Source: Bacteroides sp. UBA1773
GTDB taxonomy: Bacteria > Bacteroidota > Bacteroidia > Bacteroidales > Bacteroidaceae
Length of the DNA: 56,160 bases
Reading direction: 5' to 3'
NCBI GenBank assembly: GCA_002315285.1
Contig: DCGR01000064.1
Location: forward strand, 1-56,160
The position numbers and the translations under genes are program-made. Positions 15,638 to 23,227 of the stretch are shown here, piece after piece. The notes under the pieces are model-generated. The model did not search any database. It was not told the origin of the DNA and saw only the letters and a list, made by a program, of their open reading frames with translations. Each line of letters begins with the position of its first letter. Position 1 is the first letter of the stretch.

Positions 15638-16504
15638 AAAGTTATGTATAATTTATTTTTTTCGTTGCTAAGTTCGGGATAAAAATCAACAATGAAGAAG
15701 ACTTTTACAAACAATTTCAGTGACATTCGCCGAATTGTCTGCAATAAGTATTCACATACGAAACGGCAACAAGTTTTGTTGCTGCGAACTGGTGTGATGT
15801 GATGAAAGTAAGCTCGTTTTTCATGACGTTTACCAACATGACCATACAGGCTCCAAGGATGGTCGTTACTGATGCGACAATTAGGTTTCGACACAGACAC
15901 AAAAAAGCATGGAGCCATCCCGTTGCCACCTGTTTCCAGCCTGTAGGCCTTCGCATCGCCCTTTTGTCCGAAACAGGCAACAAAGAAAGCCCCAAGCTGA
16001 TGTATAGGATTTGTCGGTTTTGGATACTTGCATCACATGCCATTGACATGTTCCGACAAACTGACATACATCACATGGGGCGCCCTTGTTGCTTTGATGT
16101 TCTGGACAAACGATGAATTTGCGAAGTTCACAGGCCATCATACCAAAGCGCGTAGGCACGCCGTTTTATGTATATGTGTCTCTCGCTTTCGTTGGCCCCG
16201 AAAGACCTTGGTTGGCTTAAGACGATGCAAATATACTAAAACTATGCGATTTCAGTTAAGTTTTGATAAAAAAAAACAAGCTTTTTGCAAAATGACATTT
16301 TCATGCCAATGATGCGGACATTCAATGTGTTTTGTTTCAACTCGTTTCTTGCTCTCTGCTTAACCGATGCAAAAATAATGACGAATTGGAAACTTTGGCA
16401 AATATTATCAAGCATTTTTACCATCAAAACAGGGAAATGCACACAAAACGTATAATTATACAAAATGCGAACAAAGGGAGTCAGTGGTCAGTTTTCAGTT
16501 TTCC
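15638..16504. other. Gene-poor stretch upstream of the dynamin operon
   Basis: No convincing gene. Several short frames occur on both strands (for example 15799-16116 plus and 15717-16067 minus), but they overlap one another, use rare-looking residue mixes (many Cys, His, Trp) and have no promoter or neighbour logic. The middle (15800-16200) is less AT-rich than its borders and could be an old mobile remnant; 16200-16480 is AT-rich and featureless, ending in GTCAGTGGTCAGTTTTCAGT. The dynamin promoter should lie between 15638 and about 15750. Confidence 0.5.
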
Positions 16505-16720
16505 TCAGCTGAAGTTGATGCTTGCCGTCTGGGCCACACGCGCCACGATGAGGTCGCTGCCGATGATGGAGTAGCGTTCGGCCGAGGTCACCAGCCGCTG
16601 CTCGCCCGCCACCTTGCGGACGGATTGTTTCAGAGCGCCTGCGGCAGCGCGAAGCGCCATCGGAAAAGGTGAGATTGTGCCAGCGATACTGGCAGTGCAC
16701 GAATGATTGATTTGTCTCAT
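16505..16720 (-). CDS. Possible small protein, 71 residues
   Basis: A frame beginning MRQINHSCTASIAGTISPFP and ending SDLIVARVAQTASINFS. It is basic with no membrane segment. The GC-richer composition contrasts with the AT-rich surroundings and codon use looks coding, but I cannot name a family. Upstream lie a 14-bp perfect palindrome (TGCAATTAATTGCA, 16746-16759) and a block of 22-bp direct repeats that could be regulatory. It may be a small orphan gene or a remnant. Confidence 0.3.
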   Translation of the reverse strand: MRQINHSCTASIAGTISPFPMALRAAAGALKQSVRKVAGEQRLVTSAERYSIIGSDLIVARVAQTASINFS

Positions 16721-16763
16721 AATTCGGAAATCCTATTTTTTCACGTGCAATTAATTGCATCGG

Positions 16764-16830
16764 ATTTTCGTGAGGTACCGTTGAAATTTTCGTGAGGAAC
16801 CAGTGAATTTTTGCTGAGGAACCAGCGATT
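16764..16830. repeat. Degenerate 22-bp direct repeats
   Basis: Three consecutive units: ATTTTCGTGAGGTACCGTTG at 16764, ATTTTCGTGAGGAACCAGTG at 16786, and ATTTTTGCTGAGGAACCAGC at 16807, with further partial copies (GGAACCAG at 16841, TTTTTGCGGAAC at 16853). The GAGGAACC core recurs about every two helical turns. The units are adjacent, without unique spacers. Confidence 0.65.
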
Positions 16831-16931
16831 TACACCAAACGGAACCAGTAAGTTTTTGCGGAACATCCGTCGGCGTCGGAACGTCGGATTGCATTTCTTT
16901 TGTTTATGGGACCTCAAAAAAAAGTCTGTTC

Positions 16932-17013
16932 GAGAAAAAGTGTAATTTTCAGAGGCGTATATTTGAGAAAAAGTGTAATTTTGCGCATGTGGAAATAATC
17001 AAAAAGTGTAATT
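16932..17013 (+). repeat. Three 33-bp-phased iterons AAAAAGTGTAATT
   Basis: AAAAAGTGTAATT occurs at 16935, 16968 and 17001, exactly 33 bp apart; the first two copies are longer (GAGAAAAAGTGTAATTTT). The last copy ends 6 bp before the ATG of the truncated ATPase gene at 17019. Exact three-turn phasing suggests binding of a protein to one face of the DNA, such as an autoregulator of that gene. Confidence 0.75.
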
Positions 17014-17018
17014 AGGCT

Positions 17019-17180
17019 ATGCTTTACAGGAAAATAAGCACAGAGATTGAGACGCATTTACGCTCTGGAAATGACAAGATAATGGTTATAGAAGGAGCCA
17101 GACAGGTAGGCAAATCGTACATAATCCGTGAAGTTGGCAATCGGCTTTATAAAAACTTTGTAGAGGTAAGTGATGATTAA
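17019..17180 (+). pseudogene. 5' fragment of an AAA_14/DUF4143-type ATPase gene
   Basis: The first 50 codons encode MLYRKISTEIETHLRSGNDK, then IMVIEGARQVGKSYIIREVG with the Walker A motif GARQVGKS (about 26-33), and NRLYKNFVEV. This is the invariant start of the AAA_14/DUF4143 ATP-binding proteins (normally about 380-450 residues). Reading stops with SDD and TAA exactly where the dispersed repeat begins (GTAAGTGATGATTAA), so the rest of the gene is lost. The iterons just upstream are presumably its control region. Confidence 0.8.
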
Positions 17181-17340
17181 AAAATAACTTGGCATAAAAT
17201 GTTTAGTTACGCTGGTACGCCTTTACCTTATCTTGTTGGCTATTTTGAAGCTGAGTTTCAGTCACGTAGCCCGCTACGCTCCTTCAACCCAACTCCAAAG
17301 CGTCTCAACAATCCAAGGTAAAATCGTACCAACTTATTAT
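17165..17340. mobile_element. Dispersed repeat, copy D: palindromic MITE-like element
   Basis: A long imperfect inverted repeat. Left arm: TGGTACGCCTTTACCTTATC then TTGTTGGC (17213-17240); right arm: CAACAATCCAAGGTAAAATC then GTACCA (17306-17331), which is its reverse complement with few mismatches. The centre contains GTAGC-CC-GCTAC (17266-17277). The outer left end (TAAGTGATGATTAAAAAATAACTTGG) resembles the inverse of the right end of copy A. There is no transposase gene. The element separates two truncated, convergent ATPase gene starts, as expected for a short non-autonomous insertion or the scar of a recombination between copies. Confidence 0.6.
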
Positions 17341-17386
17341 ACTTTTCAATCTGATCTACATAATTCTGTCTAACAAGAATCTCCAT
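17258..17386 (-). pseudogene. 5' fragment of a second ATP-binding protein gene
   Basis: On the minus strand the ATG at 17386 opens a frame MEILVRQNYVDQIEKY (to about 17339), which resembles the N-terminus of another Bacteroidales ATP-binding family (AAA_14 type, normally followed by an FIGK...GQRRVGKS P-loop). The frame then runs into copy D and encodes only repeat-derived residues until the TGA at 17258. Just 16 residues are informative, so the family call is tentative. The fragment faces the first ATPase fragment across the repeat. Confidence 0.4.
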
Positions 17387-17761
17387 GTCTGATGTATTTG
17401 AAATTCCATGCAAAGATGGTGATTTTATCCAATATAAAAGATAAAATGCACTTATTTTGTTGTTTTATCAAACATATCTGTTGGTTTGGGGCAGGTTTTG
17501 CCATTTTATGCGTAGCAATTTCAGTCGTAAGGCAGATTTTCCATCAATGATTATGCTGCAAGGCAGTTTGCGGGTGTCATTGTGGGGCTGTGGAATGCTT
17601 GAACTCATCTTGTTTGGCCATCACTGAAAGGGAGTGATTTTGGTGGAACAAGAAAAAAAGCGTATTTTTGCGGCGAATTTGTGCGAATAGGGAATACGGA
17701 CTGCGAATGGGTGGTTGGTATGTTTGAAGCATATATATAAAAGGTGTCTCTTGACTGACTG
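17387..17761. other. Intergenic stretch before the HAD gene
   Basis: No gene seen. The left part (17387-17480) is AT-rich and would hold the promoter of the broken minus-strand ATPase gene; 17639-17670 holds the HAD promoter; TATGTTTG at 17719-17726 is a second possible -7 element closer to the ATG at 17762. Confidence 0.5.
17639..17670 (+). promoter_or_regulatory. Promoter of the HAD phosphatase gene
   Basis: TTTG (17639-17642), a 20-bp spacer and TATTTTTG (17663-17670), matching the Bacteroidetes consensus; this predicts a leader of about 85 nt. Confidence 0.55.
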
Positions 17762-18502
17762 ATGGAAATGAATTATAAAGACGCAATAGATAGTTTTCTG
17801 CGAAAACAACATTACTCGCAGATGGATGTGAAAGCGGCCTTGATAGACATGGATGGCGTGCTGTTCGACTCTATGCCTTACCATGCGCAGGCATGGGTGG
17901 AGGTGATGGCCGATTATGGATTCCCGTTTACGCGAGAGGATGCTTACATGAACGAGGGCAGGACGGGGAAATCGACCATCAACGAATTGTCGATGCGACT
18001 TCGCGGACATGGCATTACCGACGAAGAGGTAGCAGCCATGTATGCGGCCAAGACGAAACGATTCAACACTTATCCAAAGCCTGAGCCAATGCCAGGTGCT
18101 GCCAGTCTGTTGCGGCAACTCCAACGGAGTGGCATCAGCCCTGTGCTGGTGACTGGTTCGGGCACTGCCACCCTACTCGACCGGTTGGAAAAAAGTTATC
18201 CGGGGGTGTTTGTGAAGGAACGGATGGTGACGGGCTTCGATGTGAGATATGGCAAACCCAATCCTGAGCCTTACCTGATGGGGCTCAAAAAAGGTGGTGT
18301 GGAGCCTTGGCAGGCTTTCGTCGTGGAGAACGCTCCACTGGGCGTAAAGGCAGGAGTGGCGGCAGGGGTGTTTACCATAGCGGTGAACACTGGTCCGCTC
18401 GCCGATGAGGTGCTATTGCGCGAGGGCGCCAATTTGTTGTTTCACAGCATGGAGGAGTTTAGTGAGTCGTGGCCGTCTGTATGGTCAGCTCTCCAGCCTT
18501 GA
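17762..18502 (+). CDS. HAD-superfamily hydrolase, beta-phosphoglucomutase-like
   Basis: A 246-residue cytosolic phosphatase/phosphomutase. HAD motif I is DMDGVLFD (about 29-36; the first Asp is the nucleophile), motif II VTGSG (about 130-134), motif III the lysine in RYGKPNPEPY (about 164) and motif IV VENAPLGVKAG (about 183-193). A helical cap follows motif I, so it belongs to subfamily IA with beta-phosphoglucomutase and small sugar-phosphate phosphatases. An N-terminal extension of about 25 residues precedes the core. It converges on the GH92 gene: the last 44 bp of the two coding regions overlap. The substrate cannot be predicted; a sugar phosphate is most likely. Confidence 0.85.
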   Translation: MEMNYKDAIDSFLRKQHYSQMDVKAALIDMDGVLFDSMPYHAQAWVEVMADYGFPFTREDAYMNEGRTGKSTINELSMRLRGHGITDEEVAAMYAAKTKRFNTYPKPEPMPGAASLLRQLQRSGISPVLVTGSGTATLLDRLEKSYPGVFVKERMVTGFDVRYGKPNPEPYLMGLKKGGVEPWQAFVVENAPLGVKAGVAAGVFTIAVNTGPLADEVLLREGANLLFHSMEEFSESWPSVWSALQP

Positions 18503-20699
18503 TCAGGGCGCGGTGATCGATGAGGTAACTGCCTTTCTTCTTTCCCAGCCGAATGTCGCGGATGTAATCGCCTTGGCCCGCCTTGCGGATGATGAGTTTG
18601 TCGCGATTCCAGTATTTCTTGTCGAGTTGTATGACGATTTCATCGAACACGGGTGTCGTGACGGTGTAATGAGGTAGTCCAGGACAGTCGGGATAAAGTC
18701 CCATCATGCTGAACAATGCCCATGCTGACATGGTGCCGGTGTCGTCGTTGCCGGGAAGTCCTCCGGGGGTGTTGGTGAAATGCTTGGCAAGCAATTCCTT
18801 CACCAGTTTCTGTGTGCGCCATTCCTCGCCTTTGAACTGGCTGAACAGGTAGGGATAAGCCAAGTCGGGTTCGTTGCAGGGGTCGAACTGGTTGTTGTCG
18901 AACACTCCCTGCAGTTTCTTCACAAACGCTGCATCGCCTCCCATGAGCTTGGCAAGTCCGGGGATGTCGAACGGCACGTAGAACGTGTAGTTCCATGCAC
19001 TGCCTTCGTGGAATCCAGGTACGGGTTCGAAATTCTTGCCTTGTTCGGGATTGAATGGAGAGAAGAACTTGCCATTGGGCAGTAAGGGGCAGAGCGTCCC
19101 CGACTGCCGATTGTAGTAGTTCTTATAACCCATGGCGCGTTCGCGCAACTGTTTGGCCGTTTCCTTGTTTTCAAAGGCTTCGGCCCAGGTGGAAAGAGCA
19201 TAGTCGGCCACATAATACTCCAGGGCGTGCGACACGCTGTTGTCGGTCGGGCTGCGTAGGGGTATGTAGCCATAGCGCAAGTAATCCTGGATGTCGGGGC
19301 GAAGCTTGTTGTCGCGTTGCTCGCCGAAAGCCGATTTCTTCATGGCTTTCCATGCGGCTTGGGTGTTGAAATCCTGCAATCCTTTCATCCAGGTATCGAC
19401 AATGATGGGGATGGCGGGGTCGCCCTCCATGGTGAGTGTCTCGCGTCCATAGAGTTCCCAGCGTGGCAGCCATCCGGTTTCGTGATACATGTCGAGGAAT
19501 GTGTGGATAATGTCGAGTTGGCGGTCGGGGAAGACCAATGTGAGCAGCTGGTGAAGATTTCGGCAGGTGTCCCACAGCGAGAAAACGGTGTAGCGATTGC
19601 GATGGGCACTCATCACCTTGTCGCCCTCCATCTGTGGATAGTGTCCGCTGACATCCTGCAAGAGGTTGGGATGGATGAGGGTGTGGTAAAAGGCGGTATA
19701 GAAGATGTGTTTCTGCTCGTCGGTACCTCCCTTGACCAGAATGCGACTCAGGTCGTCGTTCCACAGGCGGCGTGCATTGAGGCGCAATTGATCGAAACTG
19801 ATGCCGTAGGGTTGTTCCTTGTCGAGATTGAGGCGTGCATTCTCTATGCTGACGAACGACACTCCGATACTTACCTCGATGGTTTCCTTGGCGCTGCTCA
19901 TAAACGAGAACCACGTGCCGATGTCGTCGCCACTCAGCTCCTTGGAATAATTGGTGTAGAGTTTGTATTGTCCTGCGTCCTGGTTCCAGTCTTTTTCCCA
20001 GGCAGCCGTGTCGCGCATCTTCTTCCAGTAGCCACGGCATGTCGGGAGTTTGGATATGCGCATGACGAAATAGATGGGAAAGACGGCCTGGGCGTTGTAG
20101 CAGAATGTGCCCAGCAGTTTGGTGCCTTCCACCTCACGATCGTTGACGAAACGCACGGTGGCGCCACTTTCGTTGGTGAGCCCTTCGCCCAGATTGAGCA
20201 GGATGTTGGCTTGTCCTTCGGGAAAGGAGAAGCGTAGGCGTGAGGTGCGCAATGTGGCTGTAGCTTCGCAACGGATGCCATATTTATTCAAGGTGTTGGC
20301 ATAGTAGCCTGGAGAGGCTTCTTCCTGACTGTAGGTTGTGCCATAGTGGGAGTAATCCACATCGAGTTCGCCCGTGGTGGGCAACACGAGCAGTGAGGCC
20401 ATGTCGGGACATCCCACGCCACTGAGGTTGACATGCGAGAACCCCGTGAGGTATTTGTTCGTGGCCTCATAGGGGGTGGACCACCAACGCTGATCCTTTT
20501 CATATTTGTTGTCGGTGGGGAATCCCATCACATTGAAAGGCGACACCGACATGAGCCCTTGCGGGCAGATGGCTCCAGGGTGGCACGCTCCATAATTGGA
20601 GGTACCGACAAAAGGATTCACATAATCTACAGGCTCCTGTGCACTCAGAATTACTGATGTCAGAAGAAACAGGCATATCAATAGTTTGCGTTCTTTCAT
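18459..20699 (-). CDS. GH92-family alpha-mannosidase (exported)
   Basis: A 746-residue secreted enzyme with a signal peptide (about 1-20). It starts with the canonical GH92 opening VDYVNPFVGTSNYGACHPGA and GLMSVSPFN, followed by a beta-sandwich domain (about 25-260) and an (alpha/alpha)6 catalytic domain (about 290-740) containing SLWDTCRNLHQL, the NPFxCDEPDLAYPYLF-like segment and GNDDTGTMSAWALFSMMG (about 649-667) with the catalytic acidic residues. GH92 enzymes are calcium-dependent exo-alpha-mannosidases, mostly alpha-1,2, acting on N-glycans or mannan in the periplasm or at the surface. No SusC/D partners are adjacent. It is divergently transcribed from the deaminase gene and overlaps the HAD gene tail-to-tail. 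Confidence 0.92.
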   Translation of the reverse strand: MKERKLLICLFLLTSVILSAQEPVDYVNPFVGTSNYGACHPGAICPQGLMSVSPFNVMGFPTDNKYEKDQRWWSTPYEATNKYLTGFSHVNLSGVGCPDMASLLVLPTTGELDVDYSHYGTTYSQEEASPGYYANTLNKYGIRCEATATLRTSRLRFSFPEGQANILLNLGEGLTNESGATVRFVNDREVEGTKLLGTFCYNAQAVFPIYFVMRISKLPTCRGYWKKMRDTAAWEKDWNQDAGQYKLYTNYSKELSGDDIGTWFSFMSSAKETIEVSIGVSFVSIENARLNLDKEQPYGISFDQLRLNARRLWNDDLSRILVKGGTDEQKHIFYTAFYHTLIHPNLLQDVSGHYPQMEGDKVMSAHRNRYTVFSLWDTCRNLHQLLTLVFPDRQLDIIHTFLDMYHETGWLPRWELYGRETLTMEGDPAIPIIVDTWMKGLQDFNTQAAWKAMKKSAFGEQRDNKLRPDIQDYLRYGYIPLRSPTDNSVSHALEYYVADYALSTWAEAFENKETAKQLRERAMGYKNYYNRQSGTLCPLLPNGKFFSPFNPEQGKNFEPVPGFHEGSAWNYTFYVPFDIPGLAKLMGGDAAFVKKLQGVFDNNQFDPCNEPDLAYPYLFSQFKGEEWRTQKLVKELLAKHFTNTPGGLPGNDDTGTMSAWALFSMMGLYPDCPGLPHYTVTTPVFDEIVIQLDKKYWNRDKLIIRKAGQGDYIRDIRLGKKKGSYLIDHRALIKAGELTIQTATTH

Positions 20700-20719
20700 T
20701 TCATTTTTCGTTTGATTTA

Positions 20720-20753
20720 CAAAATTAGATTTTTTAGGTCAGAAACACACAAA
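20720..20753 (-). promoter_or_regulatory. GH92 promoter
   Basis: Minus strand: -7 TAATTTTG (20720-20727) and a possible -33 TTTG (20750-20753), 22-bp spacer, 21 bp upstream of the ATG at 20699. Confidence 0.5.
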
Positions 20754-20770
20754 AACAGAAAAGATTTTCA

Positions 20771-20778
20771 TAATTTTG
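20771..20778 (+). promoter_or_regulatory. -7 element of the MTA/SAH deaminase gene
   Basis: TAATTTTG at 20771-20778 fits TAnnTTTG; no clear -33. It predicts initiation near 20785 and a 20-nt leader before the ATG at 20806. Confidence 0.45.
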
Positions 20779-20805
20779 TGCCCGAAGTAATATTTTCAAT
20801 CAAAA

Positions 20806-22041
20806 ATGTCACAGACAACGCTGATAAAAAACGTATTGCTTGACGGCAATACCACCAATATACTGATTGAGGGCAACCGATTCAAACATCTACATGCAAA
20901 TGCCAACACTCATGCCGACAAGGTGATTGATGGCACCGACATGGCCATTCTCCCACCCTTCTATAATCTGCACACCCATGCAGCCATGGACATCCTGCGT
21001 GGCTACGCCGATGATATGCCTCTGTTTACGTGGCTCACCGAGCACATTTGGCCTTTCGAAGCAAAGCTGAAGCCAGAGGACATTTATTGGGGCACGAAAC
21101 TTGCCATACTGGAAATGATCAAGTCGGGGACGGTATTCTTCAACGACATGTATTTCGAAATAGACCAAACCATACGTGCCGTGGAAGAGATGGGGATGCG
21201 TGCTGCCATTGGGGTGACGATGATGGAAAACCATCCGCTTGCCACTCGCGAAGAGAAAATGGCGTTGTTGCGCAACTGGAAAGGCAGCGACAGCCAACGG
21301 GTGGTGCTGACCACAGCTCCACATGCCATCTACACTTGTGGCGAGGAACTGCTCCGCGATTGTGCCCAACTGGCTGCTGAGACTGACACCCGCCTGCACA
21401 TCCACATCAGCGAAACCGAGCAGGAAGTGAAGGACTGCTTGAAAGCCCATGGCACAACCCCCGTGAGATACCTCGACAAAATAGGTCTGCTCGGGTCCAA
21501 TGTCGTTGCCGCCCATGTGGTGCATGTGGATAAGGAGGAGATACAGATACTGAAGCGAAGAGGGGTGACGGTGGTGCACAATCCGTGCTCGAACATGAAA
21601 CTTGCATCGGGTATCTTCCACTATGCCGACATGATGGCCGAAGGCTTGTCCGTAGCCTTGGGGACGGATGGAAGTTCATCGAACAACAACCTCGACATGC
21701 GCGAGGAGATGAAGATGGCTGCCATGCTGGCCAAAGTGAGCACTGGCAATCCCACTTGCCTGTCGGCCCAAGAGACATTCGAATGGGCCACCGTGAATGG
21801 CGCGCGTGCATTTGGCATTGACGCAGGTGTGATAGCCGAAGGCAAACTGGCGGATGCACTGCTCATCGACCTCAACAACGAACGGATGACACCCAATTAC
21901 AATCTCACCTCGAACTGGGTGTATGCAGCCGACTCGTCGTGCATCGACACGGTAATCTGCGACGGACGCATACTGATGCAACACCGACATGTGGAAGGCG
22001 AGGAAACAATCATAAAAGAAATCAGGAACCGTTATAAGTAG
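20806..22041 (+). CDS. mtaD: Amidohydrolase, MTA/SAH deaminase family
   Basis: A 411-residue cytosolic metal-dependent deaminase. The HTH pair (56-58, in YNLHTHAAMDILRGYADD), HIHISETEQE (about 202-211), the histidine in AAHVVHVD (about 231) and LGTDGSSSNNNLDM (about 285-298) supply the metal and catalytic residues of the amidohydrolase superfamily. Overall similarity is to the 5'-methylthioadenosine/S-adenosylhomocysteine deaminase and chlorohydrolase (TrzN/AtzA) branch. The expected reaction is deamination of SAH or MTA to the inosyl compound during methyl-cycle recycling; other nucleoside or guanine-type substrates cannot be excluded. The gene ends directly against the tRNA-Arg gene on the other strand. 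Confidence 0.88.
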   Translation: MSQTTLIKNVLLDGNTTNILIEGNRFKHLHANANTHADKVIDGTDMAILPPFYNLHTHAAMDILRGYADDMPLFTWLTEHIWPFEAKLKPEDIYWGTKLAILEMIKSGTVFFNDMYFEIDQTIRAVEEMGMRAAIGVTMMENHPLATREEKMALLRNWKGSDSQRVVLTTAPHAIYTCGEELLRDCAQLAAETDTRLHIHISETEQEVKDCLKAHGTTPVRYLDKIGLLGSNVVAAHVVHVDKEEIQILKRRGVTVVHNPCSNMKLASGIFHYADMMAEGLSVALGTDGSSSNNNLDMREEMKMAAMLAKVSTGNPTCLSAQETFEWATVNGARAFGIDAGVIAEGKLADALLIDLNNERMTPNYNLTSNWVYAADSSCIDTVICDGRILMQHRHVEGEETIIKEIRNRYK

Positions 22042-22113
22042 TACACCCTATGGGAATCGAACCCATATCGTCGGAACCGGAATCCGATATTCTATCCATT
22101 GAACTAAAGGTGC
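22042..22113 (-). tRNA. tRNA-Arg (anticodon CCG)
   Basis: A complete 72-nt cloverleaf on the minus strand: acceptor GCACCTT/AGGGTGT, D stem GTTC/GAAT, anticodon stem TCGGA/TCCGA with loop TTCCGGT (anticodon CCG), T arm ATGGG-TTCGATT-CCCAT, discriminator A. The 3' CCA is not encoded (the next bases are CTA, already inside the mtaD stop region), so it must be added after transcription. Its 3' end touches the mtaD stop codon. Confidence 0.95.
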
Positions 22114-22130
22114 ATCCGATTAAGATGCCG

Positions 22131-22162
22131 CAAAGATACAACAACTTACAAAACAAAACAAA
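22131..22162 (-). promoter_or_regulatory. tRNA-Arg promoter
   Basis: Minus strand: -33 TTTG (22159-22162), a 20-bp spacer, -7 TATCTTTG (22131-22138), then initiation about 10 nt before the mature tRNA 5' end. It overlaps the leader of asnA. Confidence 0.65.
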
Positions 22163-22176
22163 TTTTCGCAACAAAA

Positions 22177-23220
22177 ATGAGTAAACTTATCAAACCAGCT
22201 GGATATAAAACGCTCCTGGATCTTCACCAAACAGAAATTGGCATCAAGCAAATCAAGGACTTTTTCCAGCAGAACCTGTCGTCGGAACTGCGCTTGCGTC
22301 GTGTCACCGCTCCATTGTTCGTGCTGCAAGGATTAGGACTCAACGACGACTTGAACGGAGTGGAACGGGCCGTGACATTTCCCATCAAGGACCTGAACGA
22401 CAACAAGGCCGAAGTGGTGCATTCGTTGGCCAAGTGGAAGCGTGTGACCTTGGGTGAATACAACATCGAGCCAGGCTATGGAATCTATACCGACATGAAT
22501 GCCATCCGTGCCGATGAGGAATTGGACAATCTACACTCACTCTACGTGGACCAGTGGGACTGGGAGCGTGTGATTACGCGCGAACAACGCAATGTGGAAT
22601 TTCTGAAGGAAATCGTGACGCGCATTTATGCCGCCATCGTCCGTACTGAATTCATGGTGTATGAATCGTTTCCGCAGATAAAGCCCACCCTACCCTCGCC
22701 TCGCAATCTGAAGTTCATTCACGCCGAACAGCTTCGCCAGCTCTATCCACACCTTACTCCTAAGGAACGTGAAGACATGATATGCAAACAGTATGGCGCA
22801 GTATTCATCATAGGCATCGGTTGTCCGCTGGGCGATGGGAAACCCCACGACGGACGCGCACCAGACTACGATGACTATACCACCATCGGGGCAGATGGAT
22901 TGCCGGGGCTGAATGGCGATTTGTTGCTCTGGAACGATGTGCTTGGCCACAGTATGGAACTCTCGTCGATGGGAATACGTGTGGATAAGGACGTACTGTT
23001 GACCCAACTCCATCAGTCAGGGCAGGACCAACGGGCAAAGCTGTATTTCCATCAGTTGCTGCTTTCCGACATGTTGCCACTCTGCATTGGTGGCGGCATC
23101 GGGCAGAGCAGGCTCTGCATGTTCTATCTGCGCAAGGCCCACATTGGTGAAATTCAGGCATCCATCTGGTCGGAACAGATGCGGAAAGAGTGCAAGGAAG
23201 CAAACATACACTTAATTTGA
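22177..23220 (+). CDS. asnA: Aspartate-ammonia ligase
   Basis: ATP-dependent synthesis of asparagine from aspartate and ammonia; cytosolic. The 347-residue protein follows the AsnA family from end to end: YKTLLDLHQTEIGIKQIKDF (about 10-29), RVTAPLFVLQGLGLNDDLNG, VHSLAKWKRVTLGEY, GIYTDMNAIRADEELDNLHS, YVDQWDWERVI, and near the C-terminus GGGIGQSRLCMFYLRKAHIG, the class II synthetase-like motif 3 arginine region. Length is normal. The ATG at 22177 is the only sensible start. It is followed by ung after 7 bp, so the two are probably co-transcribed. Confidence 0.97.
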   Translation: MSKLIKPAGYKTLLDLHQTEIGIKQIKDFFQQNLSSELRLRRVTAPLFVLQGLGLNDDLNGVERAVTFPIKDLNDNKAEVVHSLAKWKRVTLGEYNIEPGYGIYTDMNAIRADEELDNLHSLYVDQWDWERVITREQRNVEFLKEIVTRIYAAIVRTEFMVYESFPQIKPTLPSPRNLKFIHAEQLRQLYPHLTPKEREDMICKQYGAVFIIGIGCPLGDGKPHDGRAPDYDDYTTIGADGLPGLNGDLLLWNDVLGHSMELSSMGIRVDKDVLLTQLHQSGQDQRAKLYFHQLLLSDMLPLCIGGGIGQSRLCMFYLRKAHIGEIQASIWSEQMRKECKEANIHLI

Positions 23221-23227
23221 CATACGA

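Noticed and set aside
15717..16159. Overlapping short frames upstream of the dynamin genes considered as real small proteins
   Set aside because: Several frames on both strands compete, none has a family, a promoter or sensible composition.
16764..17013. Short direct repeats considered as a CRISPR array
   Set aside because: Units are adjacent or separated by non-unique short spacers, too few and degenerate, and no cas genes are present.
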